The notes under the pieces: generated by a model | What the model saw: the letters and a program-made list of their open reading frames with translations, nothing else | Database searches by the model: none | Told to the model about the DNA's origin: nothing | NCBI GenBank assembly: GCA_947488595.1 | Contig: CANKZI010000010.1 | Coordinates: 1-64,000, forward strand | Length of the DNA: 64,000 bases | Reading direction: 5' to 3' | Source of the DNA: Flavobacteriaceae bacterium | GTDB taxonomy: Bacteria > Bacteroidota > Bacteroidia > Flavobacteriales > Flavobacteriaceae | Translations under genes and position numbers: made by a program | Shown here: positions 8,384 through 17,314 of the stretch, piece by piece | How positions within the stretch are numbered: the first letter of the stretch is position 1 | Layout of the letters: each line of letters begins with the position of its first letter

Positions 8384-8636
8384 AAATGCAAAATAGTAAA
8401 ACAAAATATTTATAAAAAAATTAACAAATACTAATAAATGTTTCTTAAAAAGTAATTAAACCACGCAACCTAAAAACATTTTCGTTATCAATAACCTCAT
8501 TTTTATAGTATTGATTTATTTTTTTAACTAATAACGAACTTCGTATTATTAAAATTAAATTTTCTAATCCTTTTCAAATAAAATTGTACCTACTTTTATA
8601 ATTTAACCCAAAAAAACAAACTCAAAATTAAATTCC

Positions 8637-8644
8637 TATTTTTG
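8637..8644 (+). promoter_or_regulatory. -7 box for udk
   Basis: TATTTTTG matches TAnnTTTG and ends 27 nt before the udk start. No TTG lies at the expected -33 distance, so only the -7 half is supported. Confidence 0.4.
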
Positions 8645-8670
8645 TTCCAACGAAACAAAAAACTCTTATT

Positions 8671-9279
8671 ATGCTCATTATAGGAATTGCAGGAGGAACA
8701 GGTAGCGGAAAAACCACCGTCGTACATCAAATTATGAACGAGTTGCCACAAACCGAAGTCGGTATTATTTCGCAAGATTCTTATTACAAAGAGAACAATC
8801 ATTTGGCTTATGAAGAACGCGCTCTCATTAATTTTGACCATCCGCGTGCCATCGATTTTGAACTTTTAGCGCAACACCTCAAAGCATTAAAAGCCGGACA
8901 AATTGTAGACCAACCCGTTTATTCTTTTGTAACACACAATCGTACCGAAGACACCATCACTACACATCCTCGTAAAGTGATGATCGTCGAAGGTATTTTG
9001 ATTCTCGCCAATGCCGAACTTCGCGATATGTTTGATATCAAAATTTATGTGCACGCCGATTCAGATGAGCGACTCATTCGCCGTCTCAAACGCGATATTG
9101 CCGAGCGTGGCCGAGATATGGAAGAAGTTTTGAACCGCTACCAAAACACGCTAAAACCCATGCATGAACAGTTCATCGAGCCCACAAAAGCATTTGCCGA
9201 CATCATTATTCCCAACGACAAATACAACACCGTTGCCATCGATGTGGTGCGTGCCGTAATTAATCAGCGAATCCTATAA
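8671..9279 (+). CDS. udk: Uridine kinase
   Basis: 202 residues, the normal size. It starts MLIIGIAGGTGSGKTTVV, a Walker A P-loop, followed by IISQDSYYKE and NFDHPRAIDFELL, the uridine-binding motifs of uridine/cytidine kinase, and the lid region RLIRRLKRDIAERGRD. It phosphorylates uridine and cytidine with ATP or GTP in pyrimidine salvage. It lies 125 bp upstream of the divIC-like gene and may be co-transcribed with it, an order common in Flavobacteriia. Confidence 0.97.
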   Translation: MLIIGIAGGTGSGKTTVVHQIMNELPQTEVGIISQDSYYKENNHLAYEERALINFDHPRAIDFELLAQHLKALKAGQIVDQPVYSFVTHNRTEDTITTHPRKVMIVEGILILANAELRDMFDIKIYVHADSDERLIRRLKRDIAERGRDMEEVLNRYQNTLKPMHEQFIEPTKAFADIIIPNDKYNTVAIDVVRAVINQRIL

Positions 9280-9404
9280 TTTTTTTACTATTTTTATAGT
9301 CTTAATTATCAGAAGCAATTTCCTGCTGTGCGCTGTATCTTTTTCTGCTTAAAGAAAGCAAAAAAAGGATGCCGCTTCCATCAGGGCTAGGCAGTAAAAA
9401 AACC

Positions 9405-9737
9405 ATGAAAAATTCGTTAAAAAACAAAATCGAAAAAAATAATTGGCTCAACTTTTTGAGTAACAAGTACTTTTTGATACTTTGCTTTTTTGCAGCTTGG
9501 ATGTTGTTTTTTGACAATTATTCGTACCTACTGCACCGCATTTTGGACAAAGAAATTGACGAACTCAATGACAACAAAAAATACTATAAAGAAGAAATAA
9601 AAAAAGACCAACACAACATCAAAACACTCAAAAATCCCGATCAAATAGAAAAATATGCGCGCGAAAAATACTATATGAAACGCGACAGCGAAGACATTTA
9701 TATCATCGAATATGAAGCAGATTCTCTGAATGATTAG
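9405..9737 (+). CDS. Septum formation initiator, FtsB/DivIC family
   Basis: 110 residues. A cytoplasmic basic N-terminus is followed by one membrane segment (KYFLILCFFAAWMLFF, about residues 20-37) and a coiled coil (KEIDELNDNKKYYKEEI onward). The family motif YAREKYYMKRDSEDIYII closes it. It is predicted to join the FtsQLB divisome subcomplex. An in-frame ATG at 9369 would add 12 residues (MPLPSGLGSKKT); I prefer 9405 because the added residues are not family-like. This is the gene usually found between udk and the methylmalonyl-CoA mutase genes in Flavobacteriia. Confidence 0.85.
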   Translation: MKNSLKNKIEKNNWLNFLSNKYFLILCFFAAWMLFFDNYSYLLHRILDKEIDELNDNKKYYKEEIKKDQHNIKTLKNPDQIEKYAREKYYMKRDSEDIYIIEYEADSLND

Positions 9738-9777
9738 GATTTAGCACGCACAATTAAAAACACAATACAACCATACA

Positions 9778-11148
9778 ATGCCAAACGATTTATTCGACAA
9801 ATTTAATCCAGTAACTTCCAAGCAATGGAAGCAACAAATTCAGTTTGAACTGAAAGGTGCCGATTACAATGATACTTTAATTTGGCATTCACCCGAAGAC
9901 ATCAAGGTAAAACCTTTTTACCATCGCGATGAACCTACGAAGATTTTTTCCGAAAGCACAAAAACAACTTCATTCAAAATCTGTCAAAATATTTTTGTTT
10001 ATGATTTAGAAAAATCTATACAAAAAGCACTGGATGTGCTCCAACGTGGTGCCGATAGCATTCGGTTTACCATAGAAGATGAAAGCACCGATGTCGCAAA
10101 ATTGTTAACTTCATTGCCCATAGACGACATTACGGTTTATTTTAATTTGGGTTTTATGTCAGTCGATTTTATCAAAAAAATCGATGAAATCGCCAAACAA
10201 AAAACCACCAAAATATTCTGTCTTTGTGACCCAATCGGACAATTGGCGCGAGAAGGCAACTGGTTTAACACAAAAGAAAAAGACAATTTTGACACCTTAA
10301 ATCTTTTGTCAAGAACAATGGGTAACACCAACGGCATTAGTATTGATAGCACCTTGTATCAAAATGCTGGCGCAACAATGGTGCAGCAAATCGCCTACAG
10401 TTTGGCACATGCCAATGAATACCTCAACCGAGTAGCACCCATAAAATCTCCCATAGTATTTGAAATTGCCGTGGGTACCAATTATTTTTTTGAAATTGCT
10501 AAATTACGTGCTTTGCGATTGCTTTTTAATTTGGTTGCCATAGAATATGACCCAACACTTGAATGCCATTTATTGGTTACGCCAAGCAAACGGAACAAAA
10601 CAATTTATGATTACAATGTCAATATGTTGCGCACCACAACCGAGTGCATGTCGGCCATTTTAGGTGGTGCCGATGCGATTGCCAATTTGCCTTACGATGC
10701 TTTGTACCATAAAGACAATGAATTTGGTGACCGAATTGCACGAAATCAATTATTGATTCTAAAAAATGAAAGTCATTTTGATAAGGTGAATAATGCCGCC
10801 GATGGTAGTTACTATATCGAAAGTCTGACCGCACAATTGGCCGAAAAAGCGTTGGTGTTGTTTAAAGATATCGAAGCCAATGGCGGATTTTTAAACCAAT
10901 TGGGCAACGGAATCATAAAAAGAAAAATACAAGAAAGTGCCGACAAGGAGCAAGAGTTATTTGACGCTGGAAAAGAGGTGCTTTTAGGAACCAATAAGTA
11001 TCCTAACAAAAATGACAGAATGAAAACCGATTTAGAACTGTATCCATTTGTGAAAATAAACCCAAGAAAAACTTTAATAACACCCATTATAGAAAGACGA
11101 CTTGCAGAAAAATCAGAGCAAGAACGCTTAGCAACCGAAAAAGATTAA
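9778..11148 (+). CDS. mutA: Methylmalonyl-CoA mutase, small (beta) subunit
   Basis: 456 residues matching the N-terminal TIM-barrel part of the family: WKQQIQFELKGADYNDTLIWHSPEDI near the start (cited as IQFELKGADYNDT), VEIAVGTNYFFEIAKLRALRLL-like IAVGTNYFFEIAKLRA, and NAADGSYYIESLTAQLAEKAL. It lacks the C-terminal B12-like domain carried by about 620-residue MutA subunits, which is usual for this short type. With MutB it converts succinyl-CoA and R-methylmalonyl-CoA; this subunit is structural and does not bind cobalamin. It precedes a small membrane-protein gene and mutB. Confidence 0.93.
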   Translation: MPNDLFDKFNPVTSKQWKQQIQFELKGADYNDTLIWHSPEDIKVKPFYHRDEPTKIFSESTKTTSFKICQNIFVYDLEKSIQKALDVLQRGADSIRFTIEDESTDVAKLLTSLPIDDITVYFNLGFMSVDFIKKIDEIAKQKTTKIFCLCDPIGQLAREGNWFNTKEKDNFDTLNLLSRTMGNTNGISIDSTLYQNAGATMVQQIAYSLAHANEYLNRVAPIKSPIVFEIAVGTNYFFEIAKLRALRLLFNLVAIEYDPTLECHLLVTPSKRNKTIYDYNVNMLRTTTECMSAILGGADAIANLPYDALYHKDNEFGDRIARNQLLILKNESHFDKVNNAADGSYYIESLTAQLAEKALVLFKDIEANGGFLNQLGNGIIKRKIQESADKEQELFDAGKEVLLGTNKYPNKNDRMKTDLELYPFVKINPRKTLITPIIERRLAEKSEQERLATEKD

Positions 11149-11153
11149 AAACC

Positions 11154-11609
11154 ATGAAAAAATTAATTTATTTATTGACAGTATTGCTTTCCATAAGTGC
11201 CTTTTCTCAACAAAAAGCCTTTGAAATCACCAATATCGAATCGGGAGCAAGACAAATTTACGAAGAAAATCAAAGAGTAAAAATCAGAACAATTGACAGA
11301 AAAAAAGTAGTTGGCGAACTTCATTTTATCGATAATCAAACCATATTAGTCAATAACGAAACCATAAAAATAGATAGTGTATTGAGTATCAAAAGCCAAC
11401 CTAAAGTTCTTGGAACGTTAAAAACGGTAGTGCTTATTACTGGATTGGCCTTTGTAGTAACATCGGTAATTGTAGCAACAAGTGGAGGCAATGCCGCTTT
11501 TTTGCTTTTTGCAGTAGGTTCTGGAGTGACCATTGGCGCTGGGGTTCTTGAAGGATTGAACAGCAACAATTCGAACAGAAAGTGGACATTCAAAATTATT
11601 GAAAAGTAA
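11154..11609 (+). CDS. Small exported membrane protein of unknown function
   Basis: 151 residues. The signal peptide MKKLIYLLTVLLSISAFSQ is followed by a beta-rich soluble part (about 20-85: QRVKIRTIDRKKVVGELHFID), then two hydrophobic segments with small residues (about 87-107 and 112-130, e.g. LLFAVGSGVTIGAGVLEGL). I do not recognise a family with confidence. It starts 5 bp after mutA, and mutB follows 77 bp after its stop, so it sits inside the mutase operon. A link to the mutase is not evident from sequence. Confidence 0.8.
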   Translation: MKKLIYLLTVLLSISAFSQQKAFEITNIESGARQIYEENQRVKIRTIDRKKVVGELHFIDNQTILVNNETIKIDSVLSIKSQPKVLGTLKTVVLITGLAFVVTSVIVATSGGNAAFLLFAVGSGVTIGAGVLEGLNSNNSNRKWTFKIIEK

Positions 11610-11686
11610 GCTGCTTCATTAAAGTTAAATTAAAAAATTTCGATCTCTTTTTATTATTGAAAAAGCATCAATATCAAAACCAATAA

Positions 11687-13840
11687 ATGAGAAAAAACCT
11701 CCAAAATATTCAATTGGTAGAACGTCAATCTGATTTTATAAACCCTACTTCTGAAGTAAAAATGAAAGTTGAGGATTTCAATTCACCGCACTTTCTAACG
11801 GCAGAAAATATTGAACTAAAACCAATTTATTCCAAACAAGACCTCGATAAACTCGAACACCTTGATTTTGCTGCTGGTTTTGCACCTAATCTTCGCGGTC
11901 CTTATGCTACAATGTACGTGCGCAGGCCTTGGACAATACGACAATATGCAGGATTTTCAACTGCCGAAGAAAGCAATGCCTTTTACCGACGTAACTTGGC
12001 CGCTGGACAAAAGGGACTTTCTATCGCATTTGATTTACCCACTCACCGCGGTTATGATTCGGATCATGAGCGCGTGGTTGGCGATGTAGGAAAAGCAGGT
12101 GTTGCCATTGACTCGGTAGAAGATATGAAAATATTGTTTGACGAAATTCCACTCGATGAAATGTCGGTTTCTATGACCATGAACGGAGCAGTTTTGCCGA
12201 TTATGGCGTTTTATATTGTCGCCGCCGAAGAACAAGGCGTTGCACCCGAACAGCTTTCAGGAACCATTCAAAATGACATTTTAAAAGAGTTCATGGTGCG
12301 CAATACTTATATTTATCCGCCTGCACCATCCATGAAAATTATTGCAGATATTTTTGAGTTTACGAGCAAAAACATGCCAAAATTCAATTCGATTTCCATT
12401 TCTGGTTACCACATGCAAGAAGCTGGAGCTACCGCTGATATTGAATTGGCATATACACTAGCCGACGGTTTAGAGTACATTCGGACGGGACTTTCAACTG
12501 GAATGAAAATTGACGAGTTTGCCCCTCGCCTTTCCTTTTTTTGGGCGATAGGAATGAATCATTTCATGGAAATTGCCAAAATGCGCGCCGGCAGAATGAT
12601 TTGGGCAAAATTGGTACAACAATTTCATCCAAAAGACGATAAATCATTGGTCTTACGCACCCATTGTCAAACTTCAGGTTGGAGTTTGACGGAGCAAGAT
12701 CCTTTTAATAACGTGGCAAGAACCACAATCGAAGCCATGGCTGCAGCATTTGGCGGTACCCAATCTTTGCACACCAACGCACTCGATGAAGCTATTGCTT
12801 TACCAACTGATTTTTCGGCTCGAATAGCACGAAATACCCAAATTTTTATCCAAGAAGAAACCAAAATTACCAAAACCGTTGATCCTTGGGCAGGTAGTTA
12901 TTATGTTGAAACTTTAACTGCTGCTATGGCAGAAAATGCTTGGAAACTCATTGAAGAAGTAGAAGCGTTAGGCGGAATGACAAAAGCCATCGAAGCTGGA
13001 ATTCCGAAATTGCGAATTGAAGAAGCCGCTGCCCGAAAACAAGCGCGAATTGATAGCAACCAAGATATTATAGTTGGCGTCAATCAATTTCGTTTGGAAA
13101 AAGAAGACCCATTGCATATTTTGGATGTCGATAATCAAATGGTGCGCCAACAGCAATTGGAACAGTTAGATAAAATAAAGGCGAATCGTGACAATGAAAA
13201 AGTACAAAATTCACTCAAAAAATTAATCCTTTGTGCACAAACAGGAGAGGGTAATATGTTGGAAATTGCCGTTGAGGCTGCTCGCAACCGAACCACTCTA
13301 GGCGAAATTTCGGATGCCTTGGAAACGGTTTTTGGAAGATATAAAGCACAAATTAAATCCTTTAGCGGTGTGTATAGTAAAGAAATAAAAGACGATAAAA
13401 GTTTTGAAAAAGCGAAGCAATTGGCCAATGAATTCGCCAAAAAAGAAGGTCGTCGTCCACGAATTATGATTGCCAAAATGGGGCAAGATGGTCACGATCG
13501 AGGTGCAAAAGTGGTGGCTACAGGTTATGCAGATGTAGGTTTTGATGTTGATATCGGGCCGTTATTTCAAACACCAGCTGAAGCAGCAAAACAGGCTGTC
13601 GAGAACGATGTTCATATTTTGGGTGTCTCTTCTTTAGCAGCTGGGCACAAAACCCTGGTGCCACAAGTAATCGAAGAACTCAAAAAATACAGACGACAAG
13701 ATATTATGGTCATTGTAGGTGGCGTAATTCCTTCTCAAGATTATCAATTTTTATTCGATGCTGGTGCCGTTGCGGTTTTTGGACCAGGAACTAAAATTAG
13801 TGAGGCCGCAATAAAAATATTAGAGATTTTGATTGATTAG
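11687..13840 (+). CDS. mutB: Methylmalonyl-CoA mutase, large (alpha) subunit
   Basis: 717 residues. The N-terminal TIM barrel carries [20 protein letters not shown] (pieces [13 protein letters not shown]), the substrate-gripping [10 protein letters not shown] and the family motif [20 protein letters not shown] ([10 protein letters not shown]). The C-terminal B12-binding domain (about 580-715) has the base-off DxHxxG motif as D601-G-H603-D-R-G606 and the SxL/GG elements GVSSLAAGH and IVGGVIP. It interconverts succinyl-CoA and methylmalonyl-CoA with adenosylcobalamin, in propionate, valine and odd-chain fatty acid catabolism. It is the catalytic partner of mutA upstream. Confidence 0.97.
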   Translation: MRKNLQNIQLVERQSDFINPTSEVKMKVEDFNSPHFLTAENIELKPIYSKQDLDKLEHLDFAAGFAPNLRGPYATMYVRRPWTIRQYAGFSTAEESNAFYRRNLAAGQKGLSIAFDLPTHRGYDSDHERVVGDVGKAGVAIDSVEDMKILFDEIPLDEMSVSMTMNGAVLPIMAFYIVAAEEQGVAPEQLSGTIQNDILKEFMVRNTYIYPPAPSMKIIADIFEFTSKNMPKFNSISISGYHMQEAGATADIELAYTLADGLEYIRTGLSTGMKIDEFAPRLSFFWAIGMNHFMEIAKMRAGRMIWAKLVQQFHPKDDKSLVLRTHCQTSGWSLTEQDPFNNVARTTIEAMAAAFGGTQSLHTNALDEAIALPTDFSARIARNTQIFIQEETKITKTVDPWAGSYYVETLTAAMAENAWKLIEEVEALGGMTKAIEAGIPKLRIEEAAARKQARIDSNQDIIVGVNQFRLEKEDPLHILDVDNQMVRQQQLEQLDKIKANRDNEKVQNSLKKLILCAQTGEGNMLEIAVEAARNRTTLGEISDALETVFGRYKAQIKSFSGVYSKEIKDDKSFEKAKQLANEFAKKEGRRPRIMIAKMGQDGHDRGAKVVATGYADVGFDVDIGPLFQTPAEAAKQAVENDVHILGVSSLAAGHKTLVPQVIEELKKYRRQDIMVIVGGVIPSQDYQFLFDAGAVAVFGPGTKISEAAIKILEILID

Positions 13841-13881
13841 TTCTGACTTATAAGTTTTAAAAATCAATAAATCATTGGATC

Positions 13882-13955
13882 CGGGATGTAGCGCAGCCAG
13901 GTAGCGTACTAGCATGGGGTGCTAGGGGTCGTGGGTTCGAATCCCGCCATCCCGA
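13882..13955 (+). tRNA. tRNA-Pro (anticodon GGG)
   Basis: Acceptor CGGGATG/CATCCCG, anticodon arm CTAGC-ATGGGGT-GCTAG with GGG as anticodon, T arm GTGGG-TTCGAAT-CCCGC, discriminator A. The discriminator is followed by C-A-A-A, so CCA is not encoded, unlike in the proline tRNA at 7122-7199. It is a single gene downstream of mutB. Confidence 0.97.
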
Positions 13956-13956
13956 C

Positions 13957-13998
13957 AAAAAAATGCCTTTCATTTGTTTTGTGAAAGGCATTTTTTTT
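13957..13998. terminator. Bidirectional terminator after tRNA-Pro
   Basis: AAAAATGCCTTTCA and TGAAAGGCATTTTT form a long stem bordered by A and T runs. It serves the tRNA (+) and the convergent LVIVD gene (-). Confidence 0.88.
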
Positions 13999-14012
13999 GA
14001 ATGATATTTATT

Positions 14013-15284
14013 TTAGAAATTTACAACACTCAATGGCAATAAAGTAAAATCGGAACCATAACTGTATTGAATAATTGTATTAGAACCAACTGCAATCAAG
14101 TGCGTTGCAAGTGGAATAACATCTGTGACATCGTCTGAATAGGTATTTTGAACTACTAAATTCGTTCCGTCAGAAGCATCAAAAACTTTCAATCCTTCAG
14201 CACAACATACATACAAAATATTTTCTTTAATCCCCAATCCACGAGGTTGATTTAATAATGTAGTCGAAATTAAAGTAGGATTTGTAATAGTGGTTATATC
14301 AATTACGTTCACTTGGTCTTCAATAGCACCGCAAGTTGAACCACCTCTAATTGTAATATAAGCCGTATTGCCTCTAACAACTACAGGATCACAGGCAGTG
14401 GCGTGCGAAAACCCAGATACAAAAACTGGATTGAATTCATCCGAAGCATCAACAATCTGCATCCCATTGGTAGCACCAACAAACAAATAATCTTTTTGTT
14501 TGAACAAGGTTTCTAATTGACCTCCAAAAAACCATTCATTCATAAAAACTGCTTTATCAAAAAATGGCTGCAACGGATTGCTAATATTAAATACACTAAG
14601 CTGGTACATATCGACAGTATAAAGTGCATTGTCGTTAATTTGGAAACGGGCATATGAACCTCCAGTACCTACACTGCCATTGCTATTTGGCGAATTTGAA
14701 CCGCCACCAACTTCGTTTGTAGCGAGATCGTAGGCTAGTAAAAGTTGCTCTCTCGGACGACTTTTGGTTTCAAAACGGTAACCAATAATTATTTCATCGG
14801 TATTTGGCCCAACAGTGTAATCATAAAATTCGGCTTCATTTGGAAAAGCTGCATAAAAAACAATAGTGTTTTCGATAGTTTGCACCAATTCAATGTTATC
14901 AATATCTGATATATCAAAAACTACCAAATCAACAAAATTATCAGCATATAAGTAATTGCCTTTTACAGCAATATCGTGAACGCCACTAAGATTAATAAAA
15001 GCTGTGTTTTGTGGTGCTGAAGGATTTTGATTATCAAAAATATGAATGCCGCTTTCTTGAGCAATATAAAAAAGATAATTTTCGGCTACATAAATTTTGC
15101 CGTCAGAATTGGTTTGACGCGCAGCTGTAACGCTAATATCACTTCGGATTTTGGCTAAACTTTTAACAATTGGAACAGCAAAAACTGCGGTTCCATTGGC
15201 ATCATCATCTGAGCTACAAGAAGTAAAATTCACGACGATACAACTCAAAATAATAATAAAAGATAATCGTTTTTTCATGCTCAT
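14013..15284 (-). CDS. LVIVD-repeat lipoprotein
   Basis: 423 residues. The signal peptide leads to a lipobox (VNFTSCSSDDD), with Cys followed by Ser-Ser-Asp-Asp-Asp, as in many Flavobacterium surface lipoproteins. The mature part consists of LVIVD-type beta-propeller repeats, with blades such as SGIHIFDNQNPSAPQ, VHDIAVKGNYLYADNFVDLVVFDISD (cited in parts: GNYLYADNFVDLVVFD), NALYTVDMYQLSVFNISNP and GMQIVDASDEFNPVF. The molecular function is unknown; the fold suggests a binding scaffold. It has a single-gene layout, with a TATATTTG box at 15304-15311 and the shared terminator at 13957-13998. Confidence 0.88.
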   Translation of the reverse strand: MSMKKRLSFIIILSCIVVNFTSCSSDDDANGTAVFAVPIVKSLAKIRSDISVTAARQTNSDGKIYVAENYLFYIAQESGIHIFDNQNPSAPQNTAFINLSGVHDIAVKGNYLYADNFVDLVVFDISDIDNIELVQTIENTIVFYAAFPNEAEFYDYTVGPNTDEIIIGYRFETKSRPREQLLLAYDLATNEVGGGSNSPNSNGSVGTGGSYARFQINDNALYTVDMYQLSVFNISNPLQPFFDKAVFMNEWFFGGQLETLFKQKDYLFVGATNGMQIVDASDEFNPVFVSGFSHATACDPVVVRGNTAYITIRGGSTCGAIEDQVNVIDITTITNPTLISTTLLNQPRGLGIKENILYVCCAEGLKVFDASDGTNLVVQNTYSDDVTDVIPLATHLIAVGSNTIIQYSYGSDFTLLPLSVVNF

Positions 15285-15303
15285 TCTTTTTATTTTTTTT
15301 ATT

Positions 15304-15311
15304 CAAATATA
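15304..15311 (-). promoter_or_regulatory. -7 box for the LVIVD gene
   Basis: The reverse complement reads TATATTTG, a full TAnnTTTG match, 20 nt before the start codon. No TTG is seen at -33. Confidence 0.4.
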
Positions 15312-15487
15312 TAATATTCTATTGTTTTTGAATACATTGTCTGTTTTTTTTCGATGAGTTATTAAGAACCGAAACGAATTAATTATAATAAGAATTGTTG
15401 CATTTATAATGCCTGTAAAAAATATATCAGCTAAAATTATTTTAATTTCATTTTGCTATCTTTAGCAACAACAAATAAACCAATAAA

Positions 15488-16372
15488 ATGATGAATTTTT
15501 CAGCAAAAATGCTTCGCGACGACGCTTTAAAAGGCAAGGTAATAGTAATAACCGGTGGCGGAAGCGGATTAGGCAAAGCCATGACCAAATATTTTATGGA
15601 ATTGGGTGCGCAAGTTGCCATCACTTCACGCGATTTGGAAAAACTAAAAGCCACCGCTTCCGAACTGGAATCTGAAACAGGTGGTCAATGTTTGCCCATT
15701 CAATGTGACGTTCGTCATTATGATCAAGTGGAGGTCATGCTTGCCGAAGTAATAAAAGCCTATGGAAAAGCAGACGTTTTATTGAATAATGCTGCTGGAA
15801 ATTTTATCTCTCCTACCGAAAGATTATCGGCAAATGCTTTTGATACTGTTGTCGATATTGTGCTAAAAGGAACCAAAAACTGTACGCTTGCTTATGGGAA
15901 ACATTGGATTGATACAAAACAACAAAATGCAGTTGTACTCAATATTGTTACTACTTATGCGTGGACGGGATCGGCTTATGTTGTGCCAAGTGCCACCGCA
16001 AAAGCAGGCGTTCTTGCAATGACGCGAAGTTTGGCTGTCGAATGGGCAAAATATGGCATTCGAACCAATGCCATTGCTCCTGGTCCGTTTCCTACAAAAG
16101 GCGCGTGGGACCGATTATTACCGGGTGATTTGGCAGAAAAATTCGATATGGCAAAAAAAGTGCCTTTAAAAAGAGTTGGTGATCATCAAGAGCTGGCCAA
16201 TTTGGCTGCTTATTTGGTTTCCGATTTTTCGGCTTATATTAATGGCGAAGTAGTTGTTATCGATGGTGGCGAATGGCTCAAAGGTGCTGGACAATTCAAT
16301 TTGCTCGAAGCCATTCCAGAAGAAATGTGGGACATGCTCGAGGCAATGATAAAATCAAAGAAGCGCAATTAG
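15488..16372 (+). CDS. SDR family oxidoreductase, 2,4-dienoyl-CoA reductase-like
   Basis: 294 residues. The Rossmann loop TGGGSGLGKAM and the NNAAGNF motif are those of classical SDRs. The segment SATAKAGVLAMTRSLAVEWAKYGIR followed by NAIAPGPF (pieces AKAGVLAMTRSLA and APGPFPTKGA) resembles the DECR subgroup, in which the usual active-site Tyr of YxxxK is absent; here the region reads Y-V-V-P-S-A-T-A-K. It probably reduces 2,4-dienoyl-CoA with NADPH in the oxidation of unsaturated fatty acids. The upstream TATCTTTA at 15457-15464, 24 nt before the ATG, is a near-consensus -7 box. Monocistronic. Confidence 0.82.
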   Translation: MMNFSAKMLRDDALKGKVIVITGGGSGLGKAMTKYFMELGAQVAITSRDLEKLKATASELESETGGQCLPIQCDVRHYDQVEVMLAEVIKAYGKADVLLNNAAGNFISPTERLSANAFDTVVDIVLKGTKNCTLAYGKHWIDTKQQNAVVLNIVTTYAWTGSAYVVPSATAKAGVLAMTRSLAVEWAKYGIRTNAIAPGPFPTKGAWDRLLPGDLAEKFDMAKKVPLKRVGDHQELANLAAYLVSDFSAYINGEVVVIDGGEWLKGAGQFNLLEAIPEEMWDMLEAMIKSKKRN

Positions 16373-16490
16373 TCGGGCCGTATGTAATCGATTGTACCTT
16401 TTTTGGTTCCGATAGAAAAAACTAAAACGAACAACCACAAATCATTAACAACCAGCGATTTCAAAATTAACGTTTGTTAACAAATAAGGG

Positions 16491-16520
16491 TTGAAAAAAC
16501 CATAAAAATTTGTATTTTTA
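16491..16520 (+). promoter_or_regulatory. Promoter of the parA operon
   Basis: TTG at 16491-16493, a 19-nt spacer and TATTTTTA at 16513-16520 match the consensus at all but the last base. The parA start is 24 nt downstream. Confidence 0.5.
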
Positions 16521-16543
16521 CCGCTCAAAATTCAAAAAAATAA

Positions 16544-17308
16544 ATGGGCAAAATCATAGCAATCGCCAATCAAAAAGGGGGTGTTGGAAAAACAACTACT
16601 TCTGTTAATTTAGCAGCCTCTTTAGGTGTTTTAGAAAAAAAAGTACTGCTCATAGATGCTGACCCTCAGGCGAATGCGAGCTCAGGATTGGGTATTGACG
16701 TTGATAGCGTATTAATCGGAACTTACCAAATTTTAGAACATAGCAACATTCCTGAAGAGGCGATTATAAAATGTTCTGCTCCAAATGTCGATGTGATTCC
16801 TGCGCATATTGATTTGGTTGCCATCGAAATTGAACTCGTAGACAAAGAAAATCGTGAGTACATGCTCAAACAAGCTTTGGCAACAATAAAAGACAAATAC
16901 GATTTTATTTTAATTGATTGTGCGCCGTCATTGGGTTTATTGACTTTAAATGCTTTAACAGCGGCCGATTCGGTAGTGATTCCAATTCAATGCGAATATT
17001 TTGCACTTGAAGGTTTAGGAAAATTACTCAATACGATAAAAAGTGTTCAAAAAATCCATAATCCCGAATTGGATATTGAAGGACTTCTATTGACCATGTT
17101 TGACTCTAGATTGCGTTTGTCCAATCAAGTAGTCGAAGAAGTTCAAAAACATTTTAACGACATGGTTTTTAAAACCATTATACAGCGCAATGTAAAGCTC
17201 AGCGAAGCACCAAGTTTTGGCGAGAGTATCATTAGCTTTGATGCTACGAGCAAAGGCGCAAGTAATTATTTGAGTCTCGCCCACGAAATCATTAAGAAAA
17301 ATAGTTAG
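16544..17308 (+). CDS. parA: ParA family chromosome-partitioning ATPase
   Basis: 254 residues. The deviant Walker A GGVGKTTTSVNLA (KGGVGKTT near residues 10-18), Walker B ILIDCAPSLGLLT and VVIPIQCEYFALEGL are diagnostic for chromosomal ParA/Soj. The protein cycles on nucleoid DNA and moves ParB-parS complexes during segregation. It is the first gene of a six-gene operon (parA-parB-DUF5683-dapB-lepB-WbqC), an order conserved in Flavobacteriia. The 6-bp gap to parB indicates coupled expression. I found no obvious parS site within the gene pair by eye. Confidence 0.97.
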   Translation: MGKIIAIANQKGGVGKTTTSVNLAASLGVLEKKVLLIDADPQANASSGLGIDVDSVLIGTYQILEHSNIPEEAIIKCSAPNVDVIPAHIDLVAIEIELVDKENREYMLKQALATIKDKYDFILIDCAPSLGLLTLNALTAADSVVIPIQCEYFALEGLGKLLNTIKSVQKIHNPELDIEGLLLTMFDSRLRLSNQVVEEVQKHFNDMVFKTIIQRNVKLSEAPSFGESIISFDATSKGASNYLSLAHEIIKKNS

Positions 17309-17314
17309 TATTTT

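Larger units (their letters stand above)
8332..8670. other. AT-rich divergent intergenic region
   Basis: This 339-bp gap lies between the divergent fasciclin and udk genes. Its left end holds the fasciclin promoter and its right end a udk -7 box. The middle (about 8390-8630) is very AT-rich, and I see no ORF, tRNA or clear hairpin in it. Confidence 0.6.

Noticed and set aside
9700..9777. Possible cobalamin riboswitch before the mutase genes
   Set aside because: The 41-bp gap is too short and I see no B12-box or hairpin.
10812..11087. 91-residue minus-strand ORF inside mutA, and similar shadows in mutB and ffh
   Set aside because: They lie wholly within strongly supported genes on the opposite strand and show no family motifs.
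9778..11148. MutA appears truncated compared with about 620-residue subunits
   Set aside because: The frame is intact with a normal stop and a gene start 5 bp later; the short form is usual in this group, so no frameshift is claimed.
13840..14012. Integration site at tRNA-Pro(GGG)
   Set aside because: No integrase, duplicated tRNA end or mobile gene lies nearby; the flanks are core genes.
16372..16490. GTCGGGCC near the end of the SDR gene as another CCCG repeat
   Set aside because: No matching inverted arm is found within a reasonable distance.
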